64,000 nt of DNA from Sinobacterium caligoides (GCF_003752585.1 NZ_RKHR01000003.1:992001-1056000), one strand, 5' to 3'; positions 55,801-63,742 are shown, counted from the first letter of the stretch. Made by a program: numbers and translations. Notes: generated by a model from the sequence alone, not told the origin.

Positions 55801-56892
55801 GCCCACATCGCCCTTAGCATTAAGTGTTACGTGGTCCGCTTGCGCGGTGCCAGCCAATGTAACATCACCATCTGCACTCACCGTCAACCGATCCGCCTGT
55901 GCGGTGCCAGTCAATGTAACATCACCATCTGCATTCACCGTCAACCGATCCGCCTGTGCGATACCAGTCAATGTGACATCGCTGTCGCTGCTCACTGACA
56001 GCGCTTGTGCTGCGCTACTATTAGCCAGCTGAATATTACCCGCCGCTGTCAATTGTAAATCGCCCACACCGGCAACCATATCGCCCGCAAGGCGAACGCC
56101 AACACCGGCCTCGGTGCCAATTAAGTGAATACTGTTGGCGTACATGCCCCCCAGCAACGCACTGTCGACGGCAAACTGTGGCTTCTCGCTGCCATCATCG
56201 GCCTTCGCCGTCACCTTCAGATTACTGTGCTCAATACGGTTGCGACCGGTAATGATGTTGAGCTCTTTCGCCTGTAAATCACCGTTCACCTTGATCGCAC
56301 GGCTCAATAAATTAAGACGCGCCACATTGCTAGCGTTAAGGCTATCGATGGCAATATCGCCGCGATTAACATCATAGACTAGACGGCCAGATTGATCGTA
56401 CTGCGGCACACCCGTGGTCAGCGTCGCCTGCGGCGTATTGATAAAACCGCAACCGTTACAGCTGATACCATTAGGGTTTGCCACCACCACTTGCGCGGCA
56501 CCACCGACCACCTCGGCGTAGCCGGCCAACACTGAGCGCTGCCGGCTAGTGACCTCATTAAGAATAATGCTCGCCTGGGAGCCCGCTAAGTTGGGGTTAC
56601 CATCGATGTAACCGGCAAGCTGACTCGAGCGAAGATCGTTGGCGTTGTTGAGAATTAAGCCGCGCTGCTCAATGCTGAAACGCTCATACTGATTATGCGA
56701 AACCCCATTGGCACCAGGCTTAGCAATATTGACGATGGGTACACCGTTAGCCGCATGCAACGCCGTCGGCCGCTTACTCGCCGCGGCCCGACTATCGACC
56801 ACGACACCACCTGCCTGAGCAGTGATTGGCTGAAAAATTAAGCTAAAAGTCAGCAAGCTGGCGACTGAGCGCATCCATTGTCTGTTCAACAT
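46828..56892 (-). CDS. cdiA: CdiA/FhaB-type two-partner-secretion exoprotein with C-terminal nuclease toxin
   Basis: Giant TpsA protein, 3354 residues. Sec signal peptide 1-27 (ends AQA). TPS secretion domain about 28-280 with NPNG at 139-142 and the CNGCGF block. Then a long array of filamentous-haemagglutinin repeats (LDNRxG/LSNxGG patterns, about 360-1420), a non-repetitive middle (about 1445-1864) containing RLGDGFYENRLL and LVEQQVAG, then a second FHA-type repeat region (about 1980-2930) interrupted by a charged coiled coil (about 2451-2496). The last ~98 residues (from SRKAAFRQAKEKAGIPKSQQ) carry REHTLGHELGNHGSHFN, resembling the HNH/EndoVII 'EHHH' polymorphic-toxin group. No VENN pretoxin motif was found. 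Exported by the adjacent CdiB. A role in contact-dependent inhibition is likely; pure adhesin is the alternative. Confidence 0.85.
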   Translation of the reverse strand: MLNRQWMRSVASLLTFSLIFQPITAQAGGVVVDSRAAASKRPTALHAANGVPIVNIAKPGANGVSHNQYERFSIEQRGLILNNANDLRSSQLAGYIDGNPNLAGSQASIILNEVTSRQRSVLAGYAEVVGGAAQVVVANPNGISCNGCGFINTPQATLTTGVPQYDQSGRLVYDVNRGDIAIDSLNASNVARLNLLSRAIKVNGDLQAKELNIITGRNRIEHSNLKVTAKADDGSEKPQFAVDSALLGGMYANSIHLIGTEAGVGVRLAGDMVAGVGDLQLTAAGNIQLANSSAAQALSVSSDSDVTLTGIAQADRLTVNADGDVTLTGTAQADRLTVSADGDVTLAGTAQADHVTLNAKGDVGLQSDATVMAAQAIAVGAHNIDNSGQLIAGVNAQGEVTRSGRLTLQAEQQLRNSGRIRAGDDIELAASTMNNDGGTIVADAVAVSVVEALSNNSGAILAAKTLDLSAAALANRAGNIASEKTLKLDIARLDNSQGRIQGAEADLSAETVVNREGVIVAADGLTIETQASLSNGGDIVANNVTINTQGDFDNDAGVVDSNGDLSINAENILNQSGEILVRAGQAQLMASSGIDNGMGSIQSAADSLLLEAGLYIDNQRGLILSINDRPLVLRSNGWLNNDEGQTVSAGSTDLHAGALSNRSGLIDSGVELSITATSVINEGGRVLSGDTLRIESDVLDNRSGEMLAAADLLLDIDQGIDNTTGLLQGKNLSSQSRHLDNADGVIVAEQAVTLGVVEQLTNGGDINAGSVSVLSDGAIDNAGGRIEADRLSLVAAGQLTNGTDGLIAGYATDAEALLISADAVDNQHGRIQSHGQSLSLDVTRFDNHGGELLLLGEGELALQSQAEIDNQSGSIASHGRLLLRADNLDNRAGAILSSSDTRVLVDGAINNRQGSLQANGLEIVAGSLDNQLASILDLGVGTTTITLSEALSNVGGRIESRAQQLNITAADIDNRDAKIYHVGGGGALLQADSAIDNTGGDIRSVGALSVATGTQLDNSSGIIAAGDALSLSATDSVINNSGTIEAAAALEVVTAALSNRDGMVSAKGGQSSRFELTSFDNEGGTLYSRAASLWLSASQQLSNVGGRLLHAGQQGFDLLTASLVNRSGEIVADSTLNIEAGGDVDNRSGDILSQDSLTIAAKGLDNRAGKLQHNHGMLVLQLQKQLNNANGIIVGNDITLNAQQLLNANGLMQASHNLLIDLDIIALVKGSQLNAGNLLRLRSGSSFSNAAGARLLASGALTIDASGNVTNSGELSSVADLRLEGRSLTNNQQGVISAGADGDYIFTSTVTNTGALTAANDLLLRGKDVTNRGALAAGKDLTLELSGKLNNNQGAVFAGDDLSVYAQRGVTNDEGDIFAINNLLIAANANQQRTGWINNLSGTIEAWGGSLKLFANEIVNRKKTFNYSVDDTVSNVGTYCKDSGTCGGDHVYFHYDYIKTYSTRITADSAVAMLLSGGNMRLDAGKIENKFSLIASNGNLTMTGGSLSNESLTVGTRTEENEFYTGEITDGTHKRFYRDYIAPFNRGEISIETLEANLPAGAGSWHTVDTQVTASSQVYGSILARGNISGDFTGQINNTSIVAHASTNALDKQAANTSANTGTMQQVATVDKNTEQDSQAAPIDSTQQASIGAGSERSDLSPAELPAQVVDNNALLEEAGHAVNPIDLGGFSLPSGGGLFVVVPEANQPYLVETNPAFTEYTNFISSDYMLERLGVDANTTTKRLGDGFYENRLLRDSVFNSSGQRYLNSSYNSDYDQYKQLMDNALVASASLGLGLGMALTAEQVAGLSNDIVWLVEQQVAGQTVLVPVLYLASGVQLRQNGALIAGENVALRTDGGVTNSGEISAEIQQSLIADGDLLNTGVLRADQMTLMTESNLTNEFGGVIDGNRLTIDTRRDLINQRGGQISGGELSLRAREGDIRNITDLEVLRQGSKTLGEFDTIRTKLGATSSIAARDNLSLNAGNDILLQGSETQAGGDVVLEAGQDINIEALETRERQSNYFSDGYEVVDKTRHVAATVAGGGDVTITAGAALTLKGSDVAAGGDATLSAAKDVNILSVTDRDSYLFHEEEEKSFGRSSSETISRSSDTQQGSSVIAGGNASVDSGQTIDLIASQVAADGDVSLTAAKDINVLAGVDYHSSLVDKSSSSTFSSSREGEASQSATLAEASLNSAGGDVILDAGNDINVIGSDISAANDVSLTAFEQVNIAAGMEQSQSESWSEEGGFFTGGDFYQQSIERNGEGEQSARAASVSAGNDVIIDAGSARVVGSDVSAGHDIDVTTDIGDIEILAVAENQQADSYSREVSVQLGDVVAASTAPHETMAVEDGQFKASIGKATYDAYESESASTSHRGSHLSAGNSVVLDSAADVMIEGSDLIADNDGTGSGNAIIMAADDVTIKHVTDTQESSSKETHGSAEASFVVQHQAVEVVKAAQQVQEAKDQLKQAEQDYRRYEKELDQLKEGLVGLEQDYANKVPGVSQGDLLEMRELVKEVEDDETWYQAGIAAAAVDLTSASTLLAQQATAAATSTSSYAFGFNAGLQLDISASQTESEQRSTQAVASTVSGQNVVIQTGKASDNTTHIAGSHVRANEALVIDTGTLDVTASRDTANSSHETESASLQVGVTVFGASGGATVSGSYDRSKGGDKSTTYTNSQLAGDTVVIDTTGDTTIAGGNVQADELLLANVGGDLTVESQQNRASGDSKGFGISGGFGFGDSSEKSADSLAKDGGSASSAVRNPFGSNEGQQGGIDHASSANGSVYSNSSRYQEKETVVSSLTSGGTADITVGGNTAIIGGIIATLDEDGNDLGNLSLSTETLTYSDLSNTRYSEEKSAGGSSSIGLNGNSNQGQEVDANLNAPANPNPNSDNDETRLNTTSGQYANSSSYQKSNSLATLGEGDISVSDEENSDDLDRLNRDVSTITKDIVDIDRQQGDIDMTVDTRLLTEEGREVIKQDFSKIAETTSRIAGAAWGEIQAMQVDMDDVPVSIRETSLSPELALNITKNLVRNGVDPDAAAKFIADPDNAARIQSIYQSAKAYAEVDAQAESLGIDSEHKLQQGLGQQISDNGREISGDKTSTTFVAGRRNTLGESLLIEADGLGDYVSTLPTEEAAIMGLAIQASMGPAKAIVGIAGSALAATLIGDQIEEYKDDIAIAGSAGVTPDLNKAGIAEEDAYQQMTYGEGDSVVDGARFMVDVILGVSLVGRSTGKKAGSNSSADSGTMQERDGATKGADSTLSRKAAFRQAKEKAGIPKSQQPSNTYHEKIRDQQGHVEGRVYEFKNADGSTATIREHTLGHELGNHGSHFNSELRNAQGIKQSLKKNADSHTYIKQD
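55809..55980 (-). repeat. cdiA: 57-bp tandem repeats within cdiA
   Basis: About three units of 57 bp (starts at 55844, 55901 and 55958, with a more divergent partial unit before) encode 19-residue repeats of the type TLTGTAQADRLTVSADGDV. The two central copies are almost identical at the DNA level, which indicates recent duplication and potential length variation of the stalk. Confidence 0.85.
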
Positions 56893-56990
56893 CGTGTGGT
56901 TCCGTTACGTCTAAAATTCAACTTCATGTAAACTGGCTGCAGAGAGTGATTCGCTACAGGCCGATCTTGTTATATTTTTTTATTCAGCGT

Positions 56991-58751
56991 TTATAAAAAC
57001 AGACTAACGCTAAATTCGAACTGCTCTCCGGTGTCGCGCATATAGCGCGGCGCCTTAATCGGCTGCGACCACTGCAACGTTGCCGCCCAATGTTGACCGT
57101 TAGCATTCACACCGGTAGCCCAGCCGCTTAATCGTGGGTACTTATCACCATCGATGAAAACGCTACGCACATAGCCCGTATCGAGACCAATAAATGGGCT
57201 TAGCCGCGTTAGCCAGGGGCCGCCAAAAGGTGTGGCTATATCGAGGCTGACATCGTTACGCCAATAGCCCCCACTATCACCCGATAAGCTATTCCCTTTA
57301 TAACCACGCACGGTATATTGACCGCCGATACTGATTTGCTCGCTACCAAACAATTCATCTTCGCTATACTGCCCGACTAAGCGAGTGCGATACTGACCGC
57401 CAAGCTCACCGATCCTGAAGGGCTGTCGCCACTCTAGCGAGCCACCATAGCTATCAAACTGTGCCTTTGGCGCATATCGGTCACGGTTATCATCGTCATC
57501 AGGGCTATCAAAGGCATCGAGACCACGCTGATAGCTCAAAGCTGACAGCAACAACCCACCGCCAGAAAAGTATTGTTCATGATTAATGCCGAGAGAGGCT
57601 ATCGCTAAGGTGCGGCTGCTATTTTGCAACAACACCCCCGCCATATAGTTTTTACTGTCTTTACGCTGCAAGCTGCCTTCGACACGCAATTTACTATCAC
57701 CATCACGAGCCAGTATTCGCTGTACCGTTAGTTGCTGAGAGTTGCTAACACCGGTAGTCGTAAAGGCTCTCACATCGCTGTGCACCACAGAGGAATACTT
57801 GAACCGGCTGGCGTCAACTAACACATTCCAATAGCCCAATGGCACATCCCAGTGACCACTAACACTCTTACTCATTTTGCCGCTATTTTTATGCTTATTG
57901 TCCCCTTGATAAGACAGATAACCATAGTCATACAAGCCGAGTGGACTGTCCCAACCTAGCATCACCTGCTGTTGTATCTCGCCGGTGGAGGGTTGACCGC
58001 TGTTGTTGACCTGGCCTGTCAATTGCCATGGCTTATCTCTATCCTGCTCAATCATTACAACACTGCTGCCAGCCTCATCGCCAGGCAACAGTTGCATTGT
58101 CGCTCGATAGGAGCGAAGGCGATTGATTTGTTCCAAATTCTGCTCTAAGTCTCGTAGATTAAGCGGCTGATCGGCAACATGAAAAAACAACCCGGCAAAA
58201 CCTTCTTCATCGACTTCACTGTCCACAGTATTGTCCGTCGCCCGTTTTACCGACTGCACCACCCCCTCGACAACCTCAATGGTTAGACTACCATCGGCAA
58301 GGTTTTGCTGTGGTAAGTAGGCACGACTGGTGACATATCCTTTATTAAAGTAATGCTGTGTTATAGCTTGCAGCAACTGATTCAGCTCTTTACTGCCAAG
58401 GCAACGTTGTCTGTAACTTTGCAATAATGATGAAAAGTCGCTAACTGGTAGCAGGCTCACCCCATTAAGGTCGATATCAGAAATATCAAAACAGACGTTG
58501 CTCGCCGAGTAGTCAGTCTTTGCTTGTTCTTTTTTCGGTGCCTGACGTGTACGTTCACGCTCAACATCTTGCTGCTGGCGGCGCTGCTCCAGCAAACGCT
58601 GCTGCTCCTGCTGCACTATGTGATCTGCCGGTGATGATAACGGCAACAACTCAGCCGCCTGCCCAACAATCGGTACAAGTAAAGCAAAAGCATTTACAGC
58701 AGGTAGGCGTATTTTTTTATATATTACCGACAACATAACTTCCGAGTTCAT
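56991..58751 (-). CDS. cdiB: Two-partner-secretion outer-membrane transporter (CdiB/ShlB/FhaC type)
   Basis: Omp85-superfamily transporter, 586 residues. It has a signal peptide, then a Gln/Arg-rich N-terminal helix (QQEQQRLLEQRRQQQ; the plug helix H1), two POTRA domains (about 85-250, with GYVTSRAYLPQQNL), and a C-terminal 16-strand barrel containing the L6 signature VRGYKGNSL and a terminal strand FEFSVSLFL. It exports the adjacent CdiA through recognition of its TPS domain. A second in-frame ATG five codons in (58736) is an alternative start. The gap to cdiA is 98 bp; same operon. Confidence 0.93.
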   Translation of the reverse strand: MNSEVMLSVIYKKIRLPAVNAFALLVPIVGQAAELLPLSSPADHIVQQEQQRLLEQRRQQQDVERERTRQAPKKEQAKTDYSASNVCFDISDIDLNGVSLLPVSDFSSLLQSYRQRCLGSKELNQLLQAITQHYFNKGYVTSRAYLPQQNLADGSLTIEVVEGVVQSVKRATDNTVDSEVDEEGFAGLFFHVADQPLNLRDLEQNLEQINRLRSYRATMQLLPGDEAGSSVVMIEQDRDKPWQLTGQVNNSGQPSTGEIQQQVMLGWDSPLGLYDYGYLSYQGDNKHKNSGKMSKSVSGHWDVPLGYWNVLVDASRFKYSSVVHSDVRAFTTTGVSNSQQLTVQRILARDGDSKLRVEGSLQRKDSKNYMAGVLLQNSSRTLAIASLGINHEQYFSGGGLLLSALSYQRGLDAFDSPDDDDNRDRYAPKAQFDSYGGSLEWRQPFRIGELGGQYRTRLVGQYSEDELFGSEQISIGGQYTVRGYKGNSLSGDSGGYWRNDVSLDIATPFGGPWLTRLSPFIGLDTGYVRSVFIDGDKYPRLSGWATGVNANGQHWAATLQWSQPIKAPRYMRDTGEQFEFSVSLFL

Positions 58752-59091
58752 ATAATTTTTATTATAAAATATAGAAAAAACGCGACTAGATCAACGACAA
58801 AGGAAAATTAGCCCTGCGTTAAAAATACTCAGCAGTGTCGATAAAAAACAACAAGATAGAATGCAAACGCTCAGACTCACCACTCAGTGACCTCAAACAC
58901 CCATTGCCAACACCTTTTAAAAAAAGCCAGACATTTAAAACCTTTATTTATGACGGGTACAGGCAAAAAAAATACCTATTATTTTCCTGAGTGATAGAAC
59001 AAAACTTTTTTATCAGAAGGCAAAAGTCGACGCATCAGCATCGACTAACGACAGAGAAATAGCCCAGAGATAACCAGAAAATAGACGACGC
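58752..59091. promoter_or_regulatory. Upstream region of cdiB with a candidate promoter
   Basis: 340 bp without a gene. On the minus strand TTGATC (58794-58789) and TATTTT (58771-58766) are spaced by 17 bp, 15 bp upstream of the first cdiB ATG. Further upstream (about 58895-59000) a stretch shares blocks with the region before norR. Confidence 0.4.
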
Positions 59092-60771
59092 CTATGCTTG
59101 TAACTGACGTCGCTGTAGAACCCTGGCCAACCACATACCGAGTAGTTTCACAGTACACGCGGTCAGCAGGATAAAGACCGACATGGCCGCTGCCGAGGCC
59201 ATATTGCCCGATTCATCGAGATGAAGAACCGCTATCGAAGCCGGTATATTACCGCTGTTATAAAGGAAGATAACCGCGCTAGTCGTGATCATTGCACTGA
59301 CAAATAGATAGACAAATATATCGATTAAAACAGGCAGACTGATCGGCAGTATCACCCGCAGGATCAGCATTGGCCTCGAAATTTTCAACGATGCCGCCGC
59401 CCCTTCGAGCTCTACCGGCATGTTTTTGAAACTAGTCACACACATCAAGTGTGCGACGGAATACAGATGCACGATGGTACAGATCACCAGCAGCGCCATA
59501 GCACCGTACAAGCCATTGAATGGGTTGCTGGGCGAGGAGAAAAACATCACATAACCGATACCGAGGACCAGTCCCGGTACCGCCAGCGGCAACATCACCA
59601 ACTGACCGATCAGGGCCTTCAAGAACTTAAAGCCCGCACTTCTCTCGCTCACATAGGCACCGATGAAGACAACAATGGTGCCGAAAAAAGCAGTGCAAAA
59701 GGCCAGCTGAATACTGTTAAAAAATGGCGAGAAGCCGTAGCTAGAGACCGCATCAAGATTGTAGTGGTTGAGGGTTAACGTGGTATTGAAGGGCCAAAAA
59801 CTGACAAATGAGCCGTAGACCGGCATGGCAATAATCGCCAAAATGATAGCCAACACGAACCAGGTGACCACCCCCATAAAGCTGTGCACTAACGGTAACG
59901 ATTGCGTCGGGGCATTGGTGGCCTGGCTATTGCCCATATTGGTCACCTTGCGCTTCAACCAGGCATCGACACTAAAGGTAATCAGTGCTGGTACTAACAG
60001 GGCGATCGCAGCGACGGCGCTCATACCAAAGTTGTGCATGCCGATGGCCAACTTATAGATGTCGGTCGCCAAGACGCTGGTTTTTCCGCCGATAATAATC
60101 GCCACACCAAAATCACAGATAGACAGCGTAAAGACGGTAATAAAGGCACTGATAATACCGAACTTTGCGCTCGGTAACGTCACCGTCATGAAGGTCTTAA
60201 ACGCCGAAGTTCTCATCGCCCTCGCCGCTTCATAGAGACGGCCATCGATCTGTCGTAAGCCGGTCTGCGTCAGCAACAGCGCATGGGGGAAGCAGCAAAC
60301 CACGAGGCCAATAATAATCCCCGTAGTGCCATAGATACTGGCATCGCCAATAAGTGGTTTGAGAATACCTTGATTGCCAAATAAATAGATGAGACCGATG
60401 GCCGGCAGCATCGACGGCGCTAAGATAGGCAGTAAACCAACCACCTTCATCAATCCCTTGCCGGGCAAGCAACTGCGCTGTATCACATAGGCGACGATAA
60501 AGGCGAGCGTAACAGTAATGGCGGCCACGCTGAAGCCGATCATCATCGTCGTCATAAATGAGTTAAGCAGCTCCGGTGATTGCGCATACTCGACAAAGTT
60601 ATCGAGACCGATAAAATTATTACTGTTGTCGAATAAGCTGCGCGACAACAACGCGAGCAGCGGCGACATCAGCATAAATAGGCCGGCAGCGAATAACAGC
60701 AGCAGCACGGTTAATGAGAAAGATCGATCGCTGAATAGCTTCGACTTAGCTGTTATCGCAGTAGTGTTCAT
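59092..60771 (-). CDS. 2-aminoethylphosphonate ABC transporter permease (fused)
   Basis: Inner-membrane permease of 559 residues with two binding-protein-dependent transport domains in tandem, about 12 helices. Each half carries an EAA-type loop (first half YEAARAMRTSAFKTF, second half ELEGAAASLKISRPM). It is the size of the single-polypeptide permeases of phosphonate (AepP/PhnUV-like) and Fe3+/spermidine-type systems. The neighbouring GntR regulator and phnW start point to 2-aminoethylphosphonate. Two bases separate it from the ATPase gene. Confidence 0.85.
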   Translation of the reverse strand: MNTTAITAKSKLFSDRSFSLTVLLLLFAAGLFMLMSPLLALLSRSLFDNSNNFIGLDNFVEYAQSPELLNSFMTTMMIGFSVAAITVTLAFIVAYVIQRSCLPGKGLMKVVGLLPILAPSMLPAIGLIYLFGNQGILKPLIGDASIYGTTGIIIGLVVCCFPHALLLTQTGLRQIDGRLYEAARAMRTSAFKTFMTVTLPSAKFGIISAFITVFTLSICDFGVAIIIGGKTSVLATDIYKLAIGMHNFGMSAVAAIALLVPALITFSVDAWLKRKVTNMGNSQATNAPTQSLPLVHSFMGVVTWFVLAIILAIIAMPVYGSFVSFWPFNTTLTLNHYNLDAVSSYGFSPFFNSIQLAFCTAFFGTIVVFIGAYVSERSAGFKFLKALIGQLVMLPLAVPGLVLGIGYVMFFSSPSNPFNGLYGAMALLVICTIVHLYSVAHLMCVTSFKNMPVELEGAAASLKISRPMLILRVILPISLPVLIDIFVYLFVSAMITTSAVIFLYNSGNIPASIAVLHLDESGNMASAAAMSVFILLTACTVKLLGMWLARVLQRRQLQA

Positions 60772-60773
60772 TA

Positions 60774-61823
60774 TTAAAACGCCCTCAGCTTTTGTGCATC
60801 AACACGCAGATGACAGAGCTGACCAATACGCGGCAGCGACGCCAAAGCATCCGCGGCGGTATCGACGTGTAACGGTTGATTGTTATAGTTCAAGCGCAAA
60901 CGAACTGTACTGCCCATAAACTCGAGGCCAACCAGCTCCGCACTCAAGTCCGCATTGGCAGCTAAGTCGAGCTGCAGGTGTTCAGGACGCAGCAGTAATT
61001 TCTTCAGACCTTCCGAATCGGCCTGTTTTATAGCCGACTCAACAACGATCTCGCGGTTGTTAAAATTAACCAGATTATTCTTTGTCGGGGCTGAAATAAA
61101 ATTCGCCTCACCGATAAAATCAGCGACAAACTCATTATCTGGCTGACAGTATATTTGTTGCGGCGTACCGATCTGCTCAATAACACCGTGGTTCATCACC
61201 ACGATTCTATCCGCCATCGTTAGCGCCTCTTGTTGGTCATGGGTTACCATGATGGTGGTGATTTTCAGCTCTCGCTGTAACTCTAAAATCTGCCCTCTAA
61301 GGCGATGTCGTACCTTGGCATCGAGGGCCGACAGGGGCTCGTCAAGCAACAGCATGCTCGGCGAAAGCGCTAACGCTCTGACTAAAGCTACACGCTGCTG
61401 CTGACCGCCGGACATGCTTGCCGGCAGCTTATTACTCACGTGAGACAGACCCACCTTCTCCAACCATTCCGCTGCTTGCTGCAGTGCCAACTTCTTTTTT
61501 AGGCCGCTATTGCGCAGGCCAAAGGCGACGTTCTCAATAGCCGTCAGGTTGGGGAATAAGGCATAGTTTTGAAAGACAATACCAAAGTCACGCTGCTCGG
61601 CAGGTAACTCTGTGACATCGACACCGTCTTGCAAGATAGAGCCAGTGGTTACCTCTTCGAGGCCAGCTAACATGCGTAGAAACGTTGATTTACCACAACC
61701 AGAAGGCCCTATCAGCGCAATAAATTCCCCTTCCTCGACCCTCAGGTCAAGGTTCTTTAGGGCGTTAATATTGCCGTAGTTTTTTCCGAGCTGACGGATA
61801 TTTAAATATGGTTTCTTGCTCAT
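60774..61823 (-). CDS. phnT: 2-aminoethylphosphonate ABC transporter ATPase
   Basis: Cytoplasmic ATPase of 349 residues: Walker A GPSGCGKST, Q-loop VFQNYALFPN, signature MSGGQQQRVALVRAL, Walker B LLLDEPLSALD, switch VTHDQQEAL, and a C-terminal TOBE/regulatory domain (about 245-349). This is the PotA/FbpC architecture; the phosphonate assignment comes from the neighbouring binding protein, regulator and phnW. Confidence 0.87.
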   Translation of the reverse strand: MSKKPYLNIRQLGKNYGNINALKNLDLRVEEGEFIALIGPSGCGKSTFLRMLAGLEEVTTGSILQDGVDVTELPAEQRDFGIVFQNYALFPNLTAIENVAFGLRNSGLKKKLALQQAAEWLEKVGLSHVSNKLPASMSGGQQQRVALVRALALSPSMLLLDEPLSALDAKVRHRLRGQILELQRELKITTIMVTHDQQEALTMADRIVVMNHGVIEQIGTPQQIYCQPDNEFVADFIGEANFISAPTKNNLVNFNNREIVVESAIKQADSEGLKKLLLRPEHLQLDLAANADLSAELVGLEFMGSTVRLRLNYNNQPLHVDTAADALASLPRIGQLCHLRVDAQKLRAF

Positions 61824-61882
61824 GTTACTGACTCTACTTCTCGTGAATAAGGATAACGTCTACTAACGAACCAGTACTGGTA

Positions 61883-62896
61883 CTACTGGCTGTAGCGGCT
61901 GCCCCACTTTTTGAGAATGCCATCTCGCTCAGACGCCATGACAGAGAAGTCATTATCGAGTTTCTTACCCGATACATCAGGGTAGTTATTAGTCGACGCC
62001 TTACCCTTTGTGTTAACGGTCTTGTTACCGACAATGGGGTAGTTCTCGTTATACATCTCGTTGGCCTTCTTGCTCAGCGACCACTCCAGCAAACGCTCAC
62101 TTGCGGCCTTGTGCTTGCTACTGCTGGTGATGCCCACGGCCTCTAAGTCCCAACCGGCGTTATCAAGAACAATGACATCCAGCGGTGCCCCCTGTGTCTT
62201 CAAGATAGCGCCGCGAACAGCCAACGAAATTCCTACGACAACCTCACCGGTTGCTGCCTGTGCACAGGGCTTTGATCCCGAATGCTGATATTGCAAGACG
62301 TTCTTGTCCAGCGCATCCATGTAGGCCCAGCCTTTATCTTCACCCATGCTCTGCAACCAAGCCGATACCTGCATATAGCCGGTACCAGAAGAGGCAGGGT
62401 TAGGCATTGAAATTAAGCCCTTGTAGACCGGCTTAGTCAGGTCCTGCCAGCTGTGCGGCTCTGGAATGTTATTCTTCTTCGCCAGCGCCTTGTTGAAGCA
62501 GACAGCAGCAAACATACCATCATTACCGTACCAGGCAGGGTTCTTACTCTGGTCTTTGTAGGCATCGGTGATTTCATCGGCATTCGCCGGTGTGCTGGTC
62601 GCCATCAAACCACGATCTTTCAGCAGCTGTAGCGATGAGGCCGCTAGCCCCCAGACGACATCAGCAGGGCTATTCTTGCCCTCAGCCAGCAAACGTGAGG
62701 TGATAACACCGGTGGAGTCACGCACCCAGTGAATATCGATATCAGGATTGTCTTGCTCAAAAGCAGACTTATATTTACTCAGTAGGTCGGTTTCAAAAGC
62801 GGTGTAAACAGTTAGATCAGTTTTCGCTTGCGCTAGGCTTGGTAGCGACGTTGCCGCCATGAGTGCCGTCAACGCTAATAATTTAAAAGATTTCAT
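61883..62896 (-). CDS. phnS: 2-aminoethylphosphonate periplasmic binding protein
   Basis: Class II periplasmic substrate-binding protein of 337 residues. Signal peptide 1-24 (ends LAQA), then LTVYTAFETDLL, RDSTGVITSRLLAEGKNSPADVVWG (core STGVITSRLLAEG), MPNPASSGTGYMQVSAWL and a C-terminal YPIVGNKTV, a pattern shared by PhnS-like and Fe3+-binding proteins. First gene of the transport operon; a GntR-type operator lies 15 bp upstream of its start. Ligand specificity is inferred from context. Confidence 0.85.
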   Translation of the reverse strand: MKSFKLLALTALMAATSLPSLAQAKTDLTVYTAFETDLLSKYKSAFEQDNPDIDIHWVRDSTGVITSRLLAEGKNSPADVVWGLAASSLQLLKDRGLMATSTPANADEITDAYKDQSKNPAWYGNDGMFAAVCFNKALAKKNNIPEPHSWQDLTKPVYKGLISMPNPASSGTGYMQVSAWLQSMGEDKGWAYMDALDKNVLQYQHSGSKPCAQAATGEVVVGISLAVRGAILKTQGAPLDVIVLDNAGWDLEAVGITSSSKHKAASERLLEWSLSKKANEMYNENYPIVGNKTVNTKGKASTNNYPDVSGKKLDNDFSVMASERDGILKKWGSRYSQ

Positions 62897-62910
62897 ACAG
62901 TCTCACTTTT

Positions 62911-62923
62911 TGGTCTATACCAG
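62911..62923. promoter_or_regulatory. GntR (PhnR-type) operator upstream of the transport operon
   Basis: TGGTCTATACCAG contains the HutC-subfamily core GT-N-TA-N-AC (GTCTATAC). It matches the sites at 63743 and 63864 and lies just upstream of the binding-protein gene. Confidence 0.7.
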
Positions 62924-63009
62924 TTGAAGTGTGACCTATTATCCAGAGCCAGATGACAAGCAGATGACAGTAATATGAAGATTATGACTCGCCGACTAAT
63001 GCCTCGAAA

Positions 63010-63720
63010 TTACACCCCGCCCGAAAAGCAAACGGTGATCGCATCGTGACACCACCACTCAAGTTCATAGTCGATCACCTGGCCATCTAGGCCTTTATTG
63101 AGCCGCTTAATAAGTAGCGCCGACGCACCCTCCACGGTCAATAGCGCTTCGGCGATCTGCTGATTCAACGCCGTTGGGTAGAGCTGGATATCTATTTTTC
63201 CATAGGTTTTATTGAACTGCTGTTGATAGATTTCCGTCATCGAGCCATCGGTATTACAATCGAGTAAGCCGGGCACTTGATCGGCCCTGACATAACTTTC
63301 CGCACAGCACACCGCTCGATCATCAATGTAGCGCAAACGCCTTAAATAGAACACCAAGGTGTTTTCATCAACATCGAGCATAGCCGCGATAGTGGCCGTT
63401 GCGGGGACAATCCTCTTCTCTAACGTTTGCGTTTTAGGTCGACCACCGGCGGCACTCACCATCTGATGAAAGTTCGGCTCTATCGCCGGCTGATAACGTA
63501 CCCGAGGTGGTGCGACAAACCAGCCGCGTCGATTAGCCCGGTAGATCAACCCCTGATCCGCGACACGCTGCAAACCATCACGCAGGGTTGCCCGGCTAAC
63601 GTGGTAGCTCTCAGCCAGGAAGCGCTCACTGGGTAGTTTATCGCCCGGCTTTAACTCACCGCTTCGCAGCTGCTGTGTTAGGTCTAAAAAAATCCGCTGT
63701 CCCTGTCCAACTACAGACAT
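63010..63720 (-). CDS. phnR: GntR/HutC-family regulator of phosphonate genes
   Basis: Transcription factor of about 236 residues. N-terminal winged HTH (GDKLPSERFLAESYHVSRAT) and C-terminal UTRA ligand-binding domain (from about residue 80; YLRRLRYIDDRAVCCAESYV). A GTG four codons upstream (63732) is also in frame; the ATG at 63720 has GAG 6-8 nt before it. It lies between the transport operon and the divergent phnW, with one operator near its own start and one near each neighbour, so it probably represses all three units and responds to the phosphonate or a metabolite. Confidence 0.83.
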   Translation of the reverse strand: MSVVGQGQRIFLDLTQQLRSGELKPGDKLPSERFLAESYHVSRATLRDGLQRVADQGLIYRANRRGWFVAPPRVRYQPAIEPNFHQMVSAAGGRPKTQTLEKRIVPATATIAAMLDVDENTLVFYLRRLRYIDDRAVCCAESYVRADQVPGLLDCNTDGSMTEIYQQQFNKTYGKIDIQLYPTALNQQIAEALLTVEGASALLIKRLNKGLDGQVIDYELEWWCHDAITVCFSGGV

Positions 63721-63742
63721 CGCTGTTCTCACTGATTGCTTA

